From Desulforamulus hydrothermalis Lam5 = DSM 18033 (GTDB lineage: Bacteria; Bacillota; Desulfotomaculia; Desulfotomaculales; Desulfotomaculaceae): 64,000 bases of DNA. Location: NCBI RefSeq assembly GCF_000315365.1, contig NZ_CAOS01000001.1, positions 125,456-189,455 on the forward strand. The letters are read 5' to 3'. Position 1 is the stretch's first letter; every line of letters begins with the position of its first letter. The notes under the pieces were generated by a model, which did no database searches, was not told where the DNA came from, and was given only the letters and a program-made list of their open reading frames with translations. The position numbers and the translations under genes are program-made. Shown here piece by piece: positions 18,034 to 26,634 of this stretch.

Positions 18034-19014
18034 TTGTCTGTTTTTCCTCATGTCAGGCACCGTCGCTTAAGGATGAACGAACAGGTCAGACGGTTGGTGC
18101 GGGAGAACCGCTTAACTGTAGATGATCTCATCTACCCGGTGTTTGCTACCTGTGGTCAGGGGGTGCGCCGGGCCTTTGACAGCATGCCGGGTGTTTATAA
18201 TCTTTCTGTGGATCTGCTGCTGGAAGAAGTAAAAAAAGTGCAGGAGCTGGGCATTCCCGGTGTGATTGTGTTTGGCGTGCCGGCAACCAAGGACGAGGTG
18301 GGGTCAGGCGCCTATGATCCCGACGGTGTTGTGCAGCAGGCGGTACGCGCCATTAAGCAGGCCTTTCCCAACCTGCTGGTGATAACCGATGTTTGCCTGT
18401 GCGAATATACCAGTCATGGTCACTGCGGCTTAATTAAAGGACAAAGGGTGGACAACGATACTACCTTGGCTTTGCTTGCCCAAACCGCCCTGTCGCATGT
18501 GCAGGCAGGGGCAGATATGGTGGCCCCGTCCGATATGATGGACGGGCGGGTGGCAGCTATCCGGGCCCGCTTGGATGCTGAGGGCTATTCAGATATTCCG
18601 ATCATGGCTTACTCGGCCAAATATGCTTCAGCTTACTACGGCCCCTTCCGGGAGGTGGCCGGTTCTGCCCCGCAGTTTGGTGACCGCAAAACCTATCAAA
18701 TGGACCCGGCTAACGGAGATGAAGCCCTGCGGGAAACCGCCCAGGACATTGCAGAAGGGGCGGATATTGTTATGGTGAAACCGGCACTGGCTTATATGGA
18801 TATAATTCGCCGTATTAAAGAGCAGACCGGCTATCCTGTAGCAGCTTATAATGTAAGCGGTGAGTACGCTATGGTGAAAGCAGCTGCCCAAAAGGGGTGG
18901 CTTGATGAACGGAGAATTGTCCTGGAGACATTGACCGGTCTCAAACGAGCCGGTGCAGATATTATCATAACTTATCATGCCCTGGAGGTTGCCCGCTGGT
19001 TAAAGGGGGTTTAA
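18034..19014 (+). CDS. hemB: Porphobilinogen synthase (delta-aminolevulinate dehydratase)
   Basis: Condenses two 5-aminolevulinates into porphobilinogen (326 aa). The Schiff-base lysines are in MAYSAKYASAYYGPFREVAGS and in VMVKPALAYMDI. The metal site DVCLCEYTSHGHCG is the cysteine-rich, zinc-type version. TTG start at 18034 with GGGGG upstream. It lies between the two radical SAM genes, 4 bp before nirJ2. Confidence 0.95.
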   Translation: MSVFPHVRHRRLRMNEQVRRLVRENRLTVDDLIYPVFATCGQGVRRAFDSMPGVYNLSVDLLLEEVKKVQELGIPGVIVFGVPATKDEVGSGAYDPDGVVQQAVRAIKQAFPNLLVITDVCLCEYTSHGHCGLIKGQRVDNDTTLALLAQTALSHVQAGADMVAPSDMMDGRVAAIRARLDAEGYSDIPIMAYSAKYASAYYGPFREVAGSAPQFGDRKTYQMDPANGDEALRETAQDIAEGADIVMVKPALAYMDIIRRIKEQTGYPVAAYNVSGEYAMVKAAAQKGWLDERRIVLETLTGLKRAGADIIITYHALEVARWLKGV

Positions 19015-19018
19015 CAAT

Positions 19019-20011
19019 TTGATTATTTCCTGGAATACTACCAATGCCTGCAATCTTTATTGCGCTCACTGCTACCGGGATGCCGGCATACGGGCGGAGG
19101 AAGAACTCAATACAGAACAAGGTAAAAAATTAATCAATGAAATTGCCGCTGCAGGCTTTAAGATTATGATTTTTAGCGGCGGGGAACCTTTGATGCGGCC
19201 GGATATATATGAACTGGTGGCTTACGCCAAGTCGCAGGGGCTGCGTCCGGTGCTTGGCAGCAACGGCACCCTGATCACTCTCGAAGCGGCGCAGCAGTTG
19301 AAAGAATGCGGGGCGGCCGGCATTGGGATCAGTTTAGACAGCGCCGACCCGGAAAAACATGACCGCTTTCGGGCGCAGGCAGGCTGCTGGCAGGCGGCGG
19401 TGGAGGGGATGCGCAATTGCCGCCGGGCCGGTCTGCCCTTTCAGGTTCATACCACGGTACTGGACTGGAATTATCACGAAGCGGAGGAATTAACCGACCT
19501 GGCAGTGCGTGAGGGGGCTGTGGCCCATCACTTTTTCTTCCTGGTACCTACCGGACGGGCGGTTAATATTGAAGAGGAATCCCTGCGGGCAGAACAGTAC
19601 GAGGGTTTGCTGCAGCGCATTATGGAAAAACAAAAGCAAGTAGACATTGAATTGAAGCCTACCTGTGCCCCTCAGTTTATGCGCATTGCCAGACAAATGG
19701 GGGTTGCGGTGCGTTTTCAGCGGGGCTGCCTGGCCGGTACCTCCTATTGCATTATCAGCCCTAAGGGGGATGTACAGCCCTGTGCCTATTTAAATATTCC
19801 ATTGGGTAATGTAAAAGAAACTTCCTTTGTGGATATCTGGCAGCACAGCCCTGTACTCAAGGAACTGCGCTCCCTTGAGTATAAAGGAGGCTGCGGTACC
19901 TGCGGCTACAAAAAAATTTGCGGCGGCTGCCGGGCCAGGGCTTATTTTTATCACGGAGATTATATGGCTGAGGAACCATGGTGCTTATACCACGGTCGAA
20001 AGGGGTATTAA
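19019..20011 (+). CDS. Radical SAM protein NirJ2 / AhbD type (heme synthase of the alternative pathway)
   Basis: Radical SAM enzyme (330 aa) expected to decarboxylate two propionates of Fe-coproporphyrin III to the vinyl groups of heme b. The motif CNLYCAHC sits very near the N-terminus (residues 11-18). A SPASM-like C-terminus carries C..CGTCGYKKICGGCRARA. TTG start after GGGGG; the short N-terminus leaves no better start. AhbD is inferred from gene order and from NirJ2-type features. Confidence 0.85.
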   Translation: MIISWNTTNACNLYCAHCYRDAGIRAEEELNTEQGKKLINEIAAAGFKIMIFSGGEPLMRPDIYELVAYAKSQGLRPVLGSNGTLITLEAAQQLKECGAAGIGISLDSADPEKHDRFRAQAGCWQAAVEGMRNCRRAGLPFQVHTTVLDWNYHEAEELTDLAVREGAVAHHFFFLVPTGRAVNIEEESLRAEQYEGLLQRIMEKQKQVDIELKPTCAPQFMRIARQMGVAVRFQRGCLAGTSYCIISPKGDVQPCAYLNIPLGNVKETSFVDIWQHSPVLKELRSLEYKGGCGTCGYKKICGGCRARAYFYHGDYMAEEPWCLYHGRKGY

Positions 20012-20476
20012 ATGCAGCTGGATCATCTGGACAGGCGACTTCTCAATCTGGTACAGACAGAATTCCCCATTTGCCCGCAGCCTTACCTGGCGTTGGCTGA
20101 AAAATTGGGGATTACTGAGCAGGAGGTTTTGCAACGCCTGGAACGGTTAATGCGGCAGGATGTGCTGCGACGCCTGGGAGGGGTTTTTGATTCCCGTAAA
20201 CTGGGGTACAAGGGTACCCTGTGTGCCATTAAGGTGCCGCCGGAACGTATTGACGAAGTTGCGGCCGTCATTAACAGTTATGTAGGAATTACCCATAATT
20301 ATTTGCGGGATCACGAATACAATATGTGGTTTACCATTTTGGCCCGGTCGTCAGCCAAGGTGGAGCAAATTCTTAGTGAAATCCGTGCCAAGACGGGTAT
20401 AGAAGAAATTATAAACCTACCGTCCCAGAGATTTTTTAAAGTGCTGGTAAAATTTGACGTTACTGATGAAGACTAA
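20012..20476 (+). CDS. ahbA: Siroheme decarboxylase subunit AhbA (Lrp/AsnC-like fold)
   Basis: A 154-aa protein with an AsnC-type N-terminal helix-turn-helix (LDHLDRRLLNLVQ...) and a ligand-binding domain with GVFDSRKLGYKGTLCAIKV and THNYLRDHEYNMWFTI. With AhbB it decarboxylates siroheme to 12,18-didecarboxysiroheme; the HTH fold is kept but the role is enzymatic. The ATG touches the preceding stop. It is 18 bp from ahbB, a homologue with the same layout. Confidence 0.88.
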   Translation: MQLDHLDRRLLNLVQTEFPICPQPYLALAEKLGITEQEVLQRLERLMRQDVLRRLGGVFDSRKLGYKGTLCAIKVPPERIDEVAAVINSYVGITHNYLRDHEYNMWFTILARSSAKVEQILSEIRAKTGIEEIINLPSQRFFKVLVKFDVTDED

Positions 20477-20493
20477 ATTAGGCGAGGGAGAAT

Positions 20494-20967
20494 ATGACCT
20501 TAAGTGAGCTGGATAAACGCATCATAATGGAATTGCAGGCGGGTTTGCCGCTGGTCAGCCGACCCTTTGAAGCATTGGCCAAAAGGCTGGGCATTACAGA
20601 AGAAGAATTTTTGGCCAGGGTTCATGCCATTCAACAAGCAGGCATTATGAGACGCATTGGAGCTGCCCTGCGGCATCACCGGGTAGGCTATACGGCTAAC
20701 GCCATGATTGTCTGGCAGATACCGGAGGAAAAAATAGCAGAAGTGGGGGAGCGCATGGCCCGGCTGCCTGAAGTAACCCACTGTTACCAGCGCGCAGCTT
20801 TACCCCAGTGGCCCTATAATTTTTATACAATGATTCATGGTCGCAGCCGGGAAGCCTGCCGGCAGATTGCCAAGAAGCTGGCTGATATAGCAGGCGTAGA
20901 TAACTACCGCCTTTTATATAGTGTTGCTGAACTGAAGAAAAGCAGTATGAAATATTTCATGGATTAG
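20494..20967 (+). CDS. ahbB: Siroheme decarboxylase subunit AhbB (Lrp/AsnC-like fold)
   Basis: A 157-aa paralogue of AhbA, with [31 protein letters not shown] at the N-terminus, then [25 protein letters not shown]. The conserved histidines ([13 protein letters not shown]) are those expected for siroheme binding in the AhbA/B pair. ATG follows GGCGAGGGAG. Confidence 0.88.
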   Translation: MTLSELDKRIIMELQAGLPLVSRPFEALAKRLGITEEEFLARVHAIQQAGIMRRIGAALRHHRVGYTANAMIVWQIPEEKIAEVGERMARLPEVTHCYQRAALPQWPYNFYTMIHGRSREACRQIAKKLADIAGVDNYRLLYSVAELKKSSMKYFMD

Positions 20968-20977
20968 GAGGATTTCC

Positions 20978-22276
20978 ATGGCTCCCAGTTATCAAAAATC
21001 CAACGAGTTGTTTGCCCAGGCTCAAATGGTGATTCCAGGCGGGGTCAACAGTCCGGTGCGGGCTTTCAAGTCAGTGGGCATGACCCCTCCCTTTATTGCC
21101 AGGGCTAACGGCTGCCGCCTGTGGGATGTAGACGGCAACGAGTATATTGATTATGTTTGCTCCTGGGGGCCCCTTATTTTGGGGCACCGTCACCCGGCTG
21201 TAATGCATGCGGTTCAGCGCTGTTTGGAAAGGGGCACCACCTACGGGGCTCCTACCGATTTAGAGCTAACCCTGGCCCAAATGGTAGTGGAAGCGTTACC
21301 TTCGGTGGAAATGGTGCGCATGGTCAATTCCGGTACGGAAGCCACCATGAGTGCCCTGCGTTTAGCCAGGGCATATACCAACCGCAGTAAAATTGTTAAA
21401 TTTGAAGGCTGTTATCATGGCCACCATGATTCCCTGTTAATTAAGGCCGGATCGGGAGCCCTAACCCACGGCGTGCCTACCAGCCCGGGTGTGCCCCTGG
21501 AACTTGCCGGGCATACTATCAATGCCCGCTATAATGATCTGGCCCTGCTGGAGAAAATTTTTGTTGAAGCAGGTTCTGAAATTGCAGCGGTAATTGTGGA
21601 ACCATTGGCCGGCAATATGGGCATTGTGCCGCCTGCCGAAGGATTCTTGCAGGGATTGCGTGATCTTTGTCATAAGTATGGTGCTTTGTTAATTTTTGAT
21701 GAAGTAATTACCGGCTTCCGTCTTGGATATGGCGGGGCCCAAACATATTATAACGTGCTGCCGGATTTAACCTGCCTGGGCAAAATCATTGGCGGCGGGT
21801 TGCCGGTTGGCGCTTACGGGGGTCGCCGGGAAATCATGCAAATGGTTTCACCCGCCGGTCCGGTTTACCAGGCCGGTACACTGTCCGGCAATCCGCTGGC
21901 TATGACAGCCGGTATTGCCACCCTGGAACAGTTGCAGCAGCCGGGGGTTTATGAGGAACTAAACCGTAAGTCTGGCTTGCTGGCCCAGGGTTTAAGCCAG
22001 GCCGCTCAGGCGGCCGGGGTGCCTGCCTGCCTTAACCGGGTAGAATCGCTGCAAACCTGTTTCTTTACCGGGCAGCCGGTGCGTGATTTTGCCGGCGCAT
22101 CCACTTCAGATACCAAGCGTTACGCCGTTTTCTTTAAATGCATGCTGGAACAAGGTATTTATTTAGCTCCTTCCCAGTTTGAGGCACTCTTTATTTCCAC
22201 CGCCCATACCGACAGCGATATTGAACGTACCGTAGAAGCAGCTTACCATGCATTTAAAGCGGCGTCTCAAATATAA
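20978..22276 (+). CDS. hemL: Glutamate-1-semialdehyde 2,1-aminomutase
   Basis: PLP enzyme (432 aa) that converts glutamate-1-semialdehyde to 5-aminolevulinate, the second step of the C5 pathway. The PLP lysine is in [16 protein letters not shown] (about residue 267). The N-terminal [15 protein letters not shown] and [16 protein letters not shown] are diagnostic. It is the last gene of the heme operon, with a terminator just downstream. ATG follows TTAGGAGGATTTCC. Confidence 0.96.
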   Translation: MAPSYQKSNELFAQAQMVIPGGVNSPVRAFKSVGMTPPFIARANGCRLWDVDGNEYIDYVCSWGPLILGHRHPAVMHAVQRCLERGTTYGAPTDLELTLAQMVVEALPSVEMVRMVNSGTEATMSALRLARAYTNRSKIVKFEGCYHGHHDSLLIKAGSGALTHGVPTSPGVPLELAGHTINARYNDLALLEKIFVEAGSEIAAVIVEPLAGNMGIVPPAEGFLQGLRDLCHKYGALLIFDEVITGFRLGYGGAQTYYNVLPDLTCLGKIIGGGLPVGAYGGRREIMQMVSPAGPVYQAGTLSGNPLAMTAGIATLEQLQQPGVYEELNRKSGLLAQGLSQAAQAAGVPACLNRVESLQTCFFTGQPVRDFAGASTSDTKRYAVFFKCMLEQGIYLAPSQFEALFISTAHTDSDIERTVEAAYHAFKAASQI

Positions 22277-22293
22277 TAATACTGCCAAAATGT

Positions 22294-22330
22294 AAGGACA
22301 GGTTGGGACAGCGAACCTGTCCTTTGTTTA
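22294..22330 (+). terminator. Terminator of the heme operon
   Basis: AAGGACAGGTT pairs with AACCTGTCCTT (11 bp) followed by TGTTTAAAA. Confidence 0.8.
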
Positions 22331-22354
22331 AAAAAATAAGAGGAGGTTTTTGAC

Positions 22355-22666
22355 ATGATTATTACCACTACCCCCACTGTTGAAGGGAAACCAATCCGGC
22401 AGTATTATGGTTTGGTTTGCGGGGAAGCCATTATGGGGGCCAACATAGTCAGGGATATTTTTGCCAGCATTACGGATATTGTGGGCGGACGCAGCGGTGC
22501 CTACGAAGGCAAATTAGCCCATGCCCGGCAGCTGGCCCTGGAAGAAATGACTGAACAGGCCCGCCGCTTAGGGGCCAATGCGGTGGTAGGTGTTGACCTG
22601 GACTATGAAGTAATTCGGGAAGGCATGCTGATGGTAACCGCCAGCGGCACAGCAGTTACAATTTAG
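22355..22666 (+). CDS. YbjQ-family protein
   Basis: A 103-aa cytoplasmic protein of the YbjQ/UPF0145 family (sometimes called heavy-metal-binding domain). Diagnostic features are [51 protein letters not shown] and a late MVTASGTAV. Function unproven; pentameric assemblies are known in the family. ATG follows AAGAGGAGG. Confidence 0.88.
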   Translation: MIITTTPTVEGKPIRQYYGLVCGEAIMGANIVRDIFASITDIVGGRSGAYEGKLAHARQLALEEMTEQARRLGANAVVGVDLDYEVIREGMLMVTASGTAVTI

Positions 22667-22676
22667 CTACCTGAGC

Positions 22677-22700
22677 AAAAGCACAGCCTTGGCTGTGCTT
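22677..22700 (+). terminator. Terminator hairpin of ybjQ, left copy of a duplicated pair
   Basis: The stem GCACAGCC/GGCTGTGC is preceded by AAAA. The same hairpin with one loop base changed recurs at 22814-22839. The two copies bracket a 113-bp repeat element. Confidence 0.7.
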
Positions 22701-22813
22701 CAGACTGTAGACAAAGGTGTAAAACAAAGCGAGGTGGTTTTATGATCCCCTGTCGGTGCGTAGACCGGAGCCAAAGGGGATCATAAACCACCGATAATAT
22801 TTGTCGACACTCG
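22701..22813 (-). mobile_element. Terminal-inverted-repeat element, copy A (internally deleted, 113 bp)
   Basis: On the minus strand it has the same ends as copy B: near-terminal GTGTCGACAAA at the left, TTTGTCTACAGTCTG at the right, and inner inverted repeats GGTGGTTTATGATCCCC / GGGGATCATAAAACCACC. The middle of copy B (about 150 bp) is missing, and the join lies at CCGACAG, a 7-mer repeated at both deletion ends in copy B. It is flanked by two copies of one terminator hairpin. It has no coding capacity. Confidence 0.75.
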
Positions 22814-22839
22814 AAAAGCACAGCCCTGGCTGTGCTTTT
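22814..22839 (-). terminator. Terminator hairpin of cheW, right copy of a duplicated pair
   Basis: AAAAGCACAGCC / GGCTGTGCTTTT is symmetrical and serves the minus-strand cheW-like gene. It is a near-identical direct repeat of the hairpin at 22677-22700. Confidence 0.75.
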
Positions 22840-22846
22840 AGACGGA

Positions 22847-23266
22847 TTACAGTACCGTATCTAAATTTATCAGCAGCCAGAGCTGGTCCCCCTTCTTGAC
22901 GACACCCTTAAGGAAATCCACATTGTCCCCGATCATGTTGGGAGGTTCCACTTCATTTTCCGTATACCGTCCCACCTCGAGAACACTGTCTACAATCATC
23001 CCCACCTTATTGCCCTTGTTTTCCACCACAATGATCCGGGTATCTTCGTTTTGTTCGGTTTCCGGCAGGCCAAGGCGGCGGTTAAGGCTGATTACCGGCA
23101 GGATGGTGCCGCGCAAATTAATAATGCCTTCAATATAATAACTGGTATTGGGCAGGCGGGTCACTTCCGCCATGCGGATAATTTCCTGGGTTTCGTGAAT
23201 AGGAAGGGCATATTGCTGATCGTTAAGTTGAAACACTACCAGCTGCTCTTCTTGACCAACGGCCAT
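22847..23266 (-). CDS. CheW-like chemotaxis coupling protein
   Basis: A 139-aa single CheW domain that couples chemoreceptors to the CheA kinase. Typical features are LVVFQLNDQQYALPIHETQEIIRM, INLRGTILPVISLNRRLGLP and a late VDSVLEV. ATG at 23266 is chosen because GAGGAG lies 8 bp upstream; the in-frame GTG at 23275 overlaps that ribosome binding site. No cheA is nearby. The chemoreceptor-like proteins at 36 and 58 kb are possible partners. Confidence 0.9.
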   Translation of the reverse strand: MAVGQEEQLVVFQLNDQQYALPIHETQEIIRMAEVTRLPNTSYYIEGIINLRGTILPVISLNRRLGLPETEQNEDTRIIVVENKGNKVGMIVDSVLEVGRYTENEVEPPNMIGDNVDFLKGVVKKGDQLWLLINLDTVL

Positions 23267-23540
23267 TAAAATCACTCCTCGTGTGTTAAATTGGACTTGG
23301 GCTGGAGCCTAAGTTTTAACGTCTTTATCAATAACAGGTGTCTGTCCTAAAACGGTTAGTTAGATATTCTACACCGGGGTAAAATATTCCTTTGTTAGCC
23401 AGAATGTCAAACTTTGTATTTTTTTGTTTTGTGTTATTACAAAAAAATTAAATTCTTGCTAAAATAGCTAAAATAAATTGACTGATAATTTTATATAAGT
23501 ATAATTAAATTAACACCTGACAAATACGGGTTAACCCGGT

Positions 23541-23670
23541 TTGGAGGGTATGACAACGCATAGTGTTTCCCTGAGGAGAAAGGCCGGCGGCCTTGGACCA
23601 AGGGGTACGCCTTTTGGGGTGTACACTACCCGTCTCTGCCTTTCTCCGGCATGTGACGGGTTTTATTTTT
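23541..23670 (+). promoter_or_regulatory. Structured leader RNA (attenuator or riboswitch candidate) of the hydrogenase-maturation operon
   Basis: The leader can form a perfect 10-bp stem, GGAGAAAGGC (23575-23584) with GCCTTTCTCC (23638-23647). It encloses hairpin AAGGCC/GGCCTT and hairpin GTACGCC/GGTGTAC. The 3' arm overlaps an intrinsic terminator (ACCCGTC 23628-23634 with GACGGGT 23655-23661, then TTTATTTTT), so the two folds exclude each other. GGGTA..AGTGT at 23546-23566 can also pair with ACACTACCC at 23623-23631. It matches no riboswitch class I can recall. Confidence 0.7.
23628..23670 (+). terminator. Terminator within the hydrogenase-maturation leader
   Basis: ACCCGTC/GACGGGT (7 bp) and an inner TGCC/GGCA are followed by nine residues, mostly T. 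It ends just before the ribosome binding site of the TM1266-type gene, so read-through is needed for expression. Confidence 0.75.
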
Positions 23671-23683
23671 GGAGGTGGCTGCT

Positions 23684-23932
23684 TTGCATCGTCGTATCGG
23701 GGTGGTGGGCATTGTGATTGAAGATCGCAACAAAGCTCCGGAGATAAATAACATTCTGAGCCGGTACTCAGAAATTATTATCGGCCGCATGGGCATACCC
23801 CATAAAGAAAGGGGCCTTTCTGTTATTTCCCTCATCGTGGAAGGCACCAATGATGAAATCGGGGCCATGACAGGCAAGTTGGGCAATATCAAGGGAGTTC
23901 AGGTAAAATCTGCCCTCAGCACAAAATATTAG
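23684..23932 (+). CDS. TM1266-type iron-only hydrogenase system regulator
   Basis: Small ACT-like protein (82 aa) found beside [FeFe]-hydrogenase genes and presumed regulatory. It reads HRRIGVVGIVIEDRNKAPEIN..., then IIGRMGIPHKERGLSVISLIVEGTNDEIGAMTGKLGNIKGVQVKSA, the family pattern. The TTG at 23684 is chosen because GGAGGT at 23671 precedes it by 7 bp; the longer frame would place the ribosome binding site inside the gene. It heads the aspartase-hydF-hydE-hydG operon. Ligand and mode of action unknown. Confidence 0.85.
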   Translation: MHRRIGVVGIVIEDRNKAPEINNILSRYSEIIIGRMGIPHKERGLSVISLIVEGTNDEIGAMTGKLGNIKGVQVKSALSTKY

Positions 23933-23935
23933 GGG

Positions 23936-25381
23936 GTGAGCAAGCTGCAGTACCGCATTGAGCAAGATCTTATCGGCCCCAAAGAAATTCCGGCGGCAGC
24001 CTATTATGGTATTCATACGGCACGGGCAGCAGAAAACTTTAATGTATCAGGGCAAAGGGTGCATCCTGAACTTATCAAAGCAATGGCTGTGGTAAAACAG
24101 GCAGCTGCCGAAACCAACATAGCACTAGGCTTGTTGGAGCCCAACCTGGGCAGCGCTGTTTTTCAGGCGGCGGCAGAGGTGGCAGAAGGGAAACTGGCCG
24201 ATCAGTTTATTGTGGATGCCCTGCAAGGAGGAGCGGGTACTTCCACTAACATGAATGTTAACGAAGTAATTGCCAACCGGGCCATCGAAATTTTAGGTGG
24301 CAGGAAAGGCGATTATTCTCTGGTGCACCCGGTAAATCACGTTAACATGTCCCAGTCAACCAACGATGTATACCCTACCGCCCTGCGGATTGCCGCTATC
24401 CGTTTGCTGGCACGCCTCTCCCAGGCCTGTGCCAATTTGCAGGGGGCCCTGCAGGCAAAAGAGGCAGAATTTGCCGGGGTATTAAAGGTTGGCCGCACCC
24501 AGTTGCAGGATGCCGTGCCAATTACCCTGGGCCAGGAGTTTGCCGCCTGGGCAGAAGCCATTGCCCGGGATCGCTGGCGCTTATACAAGGTGGAAGAACG
24601 TTTGCGGCAAGTTAACCTGGGCGGCACAGCGGTAGGGACCGGGCTGAATGCCGAGCGCAAATACATCTACTCGGTGATTGAACGGCTCAGGGCCTTAACC
24701 GGACTGGGATTGGCCCGTAACGAAAATATGATTGACGGTACGCAAAATGCTGATGTTTTTGTAGAGGTGGCGGGACTGGTCAAGGCTAATGCTGCCAGCC
24801 TGGTTAAAATAGCCGGGGATTTGCGGCTCCTGGCCTCCGGTCCCCGGGCGGGCCTGGGAGAAATCAGACTGCCGGACCTGCAAGCCGGTTCCTCTATTAT
24901 GCCGGGAAAAGTAAACCCGGTATTGCCGGAAATGATTACCCAGGTGGCCTACCAGGCCATGGCTCAGGATTTGGCCATTACCCTGGCGGTACAGGCGGGG
25001 CAGTTGGAACTGAATGCTTTCCTGCCCCTGGTGGCTGCCAATCTGTTGCCGGCCCTGGAAACCCTCAGCAAGGCCATAAACCTGTTAGCGGAACGTTGTA
25101 TTAAAGGGATTCAAGCGGTACCTGAAAAATGTTTGGCCCACCTGCACAACAGTGTAGGCGTGATTACCGCCCTCATGCCCCTGGTGGGCTATGATACGGC
25201 TTCTGAACTGGCTAAAGCCGCTTTAAGAAGCGGTCGCCCGGTGAGGGATGTGATTTTGCAAGCGGGCTTATTTACAGAAGCTGAATTGGATCAACTGCTA
25301 AGACCGGAGGAAGTGACCCGGCCGGGGATGGCGGGCAAGCGCAAAGCCAAAAGCCAGTATAATCTGAAGGGGGTAACCTGA
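23936..25381 (+). CDS. aspA: Aspartate ammonia-lyase
   Basis: Converts L-aspartate to fumarate and ammonia (481 aa). The superfamily signature GSSIMPGKVNPV is at about residues 318-329; the N-terminus YRIEQDLIGPKEIPAAAYYGIHTARAAENF is aspartase-like rather than fumarase-like. GTG start at 23936 with AGGGGG upstream. It lies between the TM1266-type regulator and hydF, a recurring position in maturation clusters, where ammonia for the azadithiolate bridge is a possible but unproven purpose. Its stop overlaps the hydF start by one base. Confidence 0.87.
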   Translation: MSKLQYRIEQDLIGPKEIPAAAYYGIHTARAAENFNVSGQRVHPELIKAMAVVKQAAAETNIALGLLEPNLGSAVFQAAAEVAEGKLADQFIVDALQGGAGTSTNMNVNEVIANRAIEILGGRKGDYSLVHPVNHVNMSQSTNDVYPTALRIAAIRLLARLSQACANLQGALQAKEAEFAGVLKVGRTQLQDAVPITLGQEFAAWAEAIARDRWRLYKVEERLRQVNLGGTAVGTGLNAERKYIYSVIERLRALTGLGLARNENMIDGTQNADVFVEVAGLVKANAASLVKIAGDLRLLASGPRAGLGEIRLPDLQAGSSIMPGKVNPVLPEMITQVAYQAMAQDLAITLAVQAGQLELNAFLPLVAANLLPALETLSKAINLLAERCIKGIQAVPEKCLAHLHNSVGVITALMPLVGYDTASELAKAALRSGRPVRDVILQAGLFTEAELDQLLRPEEVTRPGMAGKRKAKSQYNLKGVT

Positions 25382-26610
25382 TGGACAGCACACCAAGAGG
25401 AAATCGGCTTCATATAGCTATCTTCGGGCGGCGCAACGCCGGTAAGTCCAGTTTGATAAATGCACTGACCAACCAGGATATTGCTGTTGTATCCCATGTG
25501 CCAGGTACCACCACTGACCCGGTGTACAAAGCCATGGAGATTTTGCCGGTGGGTCCGGTGGTAATTATTGACACTGCGGGCATTGATGATACCGGACAAC
25601 TGGGCGAACTTAGAGTACAGCGGTCTCTTGAAGTATTAAATAAAGCTGACCTGGTACTGCTGGTAATGGATGCCGGCGCCGGGCTAAGCGAATTTGAACA
25701 GGACATTGTATCCCGCTGCCAAACCAAAAAGCTGCCGGTAGTGGCGGTACTGAATAAAACAGACCAATATCCGGTAAATCAGCAGCAAGTTGATGAAATT
25801 AAAGAAAAACTGGCACTGGAACCGGTGGCGGTGAGCGCTCTTACCGGTACCGGTATCTCTGAATTGAAAATAGCAATAATCAAAGCCGCCCCCCCCGCTT
25901 GGGATGACCAGACAATTGTAGGTGACCTGCTGAATCCCGGGGACGTGGCTGTACTGGTTGTACCTATTGATCTGGCGGCGCCCAAGGGGCGGTTAATTTT
26001 GCCCCAGGTGCAAACCATCCGGGATATTTTGGATCACGATGCCATGGCCTATGTAGTAAAGGAAAGGGAATTAAAGGAGTGTATAGCATCTTTAAATAAA
26101 AAACCCAGGATTGTGATTACCGACTCCCAGGCTTTTCTCAAAGCAGATGCTGATACGCCGCCGGATGTCCTGTTAACTTCCTTTTCTATCCTGTTTGCCC
26201 GTTATAAAGGGGATTTAGAAACCCTGGTGGCAGGGGCAAAAGCTATTGAAAAATTAAAGCCGGGTGATAAAGTGCTGATAGCCGAGGCATGCACCCATCA
26301 CCGGATGGAAGACGATATCGGTACCGTCAAGATACCACGCTGGCTGCGCCAGATTGTGGGCGGTGATTTGGATTTTCATTGGTGCAGCGGGCACCGGTTC
26401 CCGGCGGATCTGTCGGAATATAAGCTGGTGGTGCACTGCGGCTCCTGTATGATTAACCGGCGGGAAATGCTGTCCCGCATTATGCAGGTGCAACAGGCGG
26501 GTGTTCCTATTGTTAATTACGGGGTGTGCATAGCCTATGTGCAAGGCATTCTCAGACGGGCCCTGTCCCCCTTCCCGGTGTTACAAGAGATGCTGGATGA
26601 TTTAGATTAA
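25381..26610 (+). CDS. hydF: [FeFe]-hydrogenase maturation GTPase HydF
   Basis: Scaffold on which the H-cluster 2Fe subcluster is built (409 aa). N-terminal GTPase: Walker A GRRNAGKSSL (about residues 16-25), switch region GTTTDPV, DTAGIDD and NKTD. The C-terminal [4Fe-4S] site is formed by EACTHHR and HCGSC. It is coupled to the aspartase upstream and is 24 bp from hydE. Confidence 0.95.
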   Translation: MDSTPRGNRLHIAIFGRRNAGKSSLINALTNQDIAVVSHVPGTTTDPVYKAMEILPVGPVVIIDTAGIDDTGQLGELRVQRSLEVLNKADLVLLVMDAGAGLSEFEQDIVSRCQTKKLPVVAVLNKTDQYPVNQQQVDEIKEKLALEPVAVSALTGTGISELKIAIIKAAPPAWDDQTIVGDLLNPGDVAVLVVPIDLAAPKGRLILPQVQTIRDILDHDAMAYVVKERELKECIASLNKKPRIVITDSQAFLKADADTPPDVLLTSFSILFARYKGDLETLVAGAKAIEKLKPGDKVLIAEACTHHRMEDDIGTVKIPRWLRQIVGGDLDFHWCSGHRFPADLSEYKLVVHCGSCMINRREMLSRIMQVQQAGVPIVNYGVCIAYVQGILRRALSPFPVLQEMLDDLD

Positions 26611-26634
26611 TTTGCCCACAAAGGGGGATTGCCT

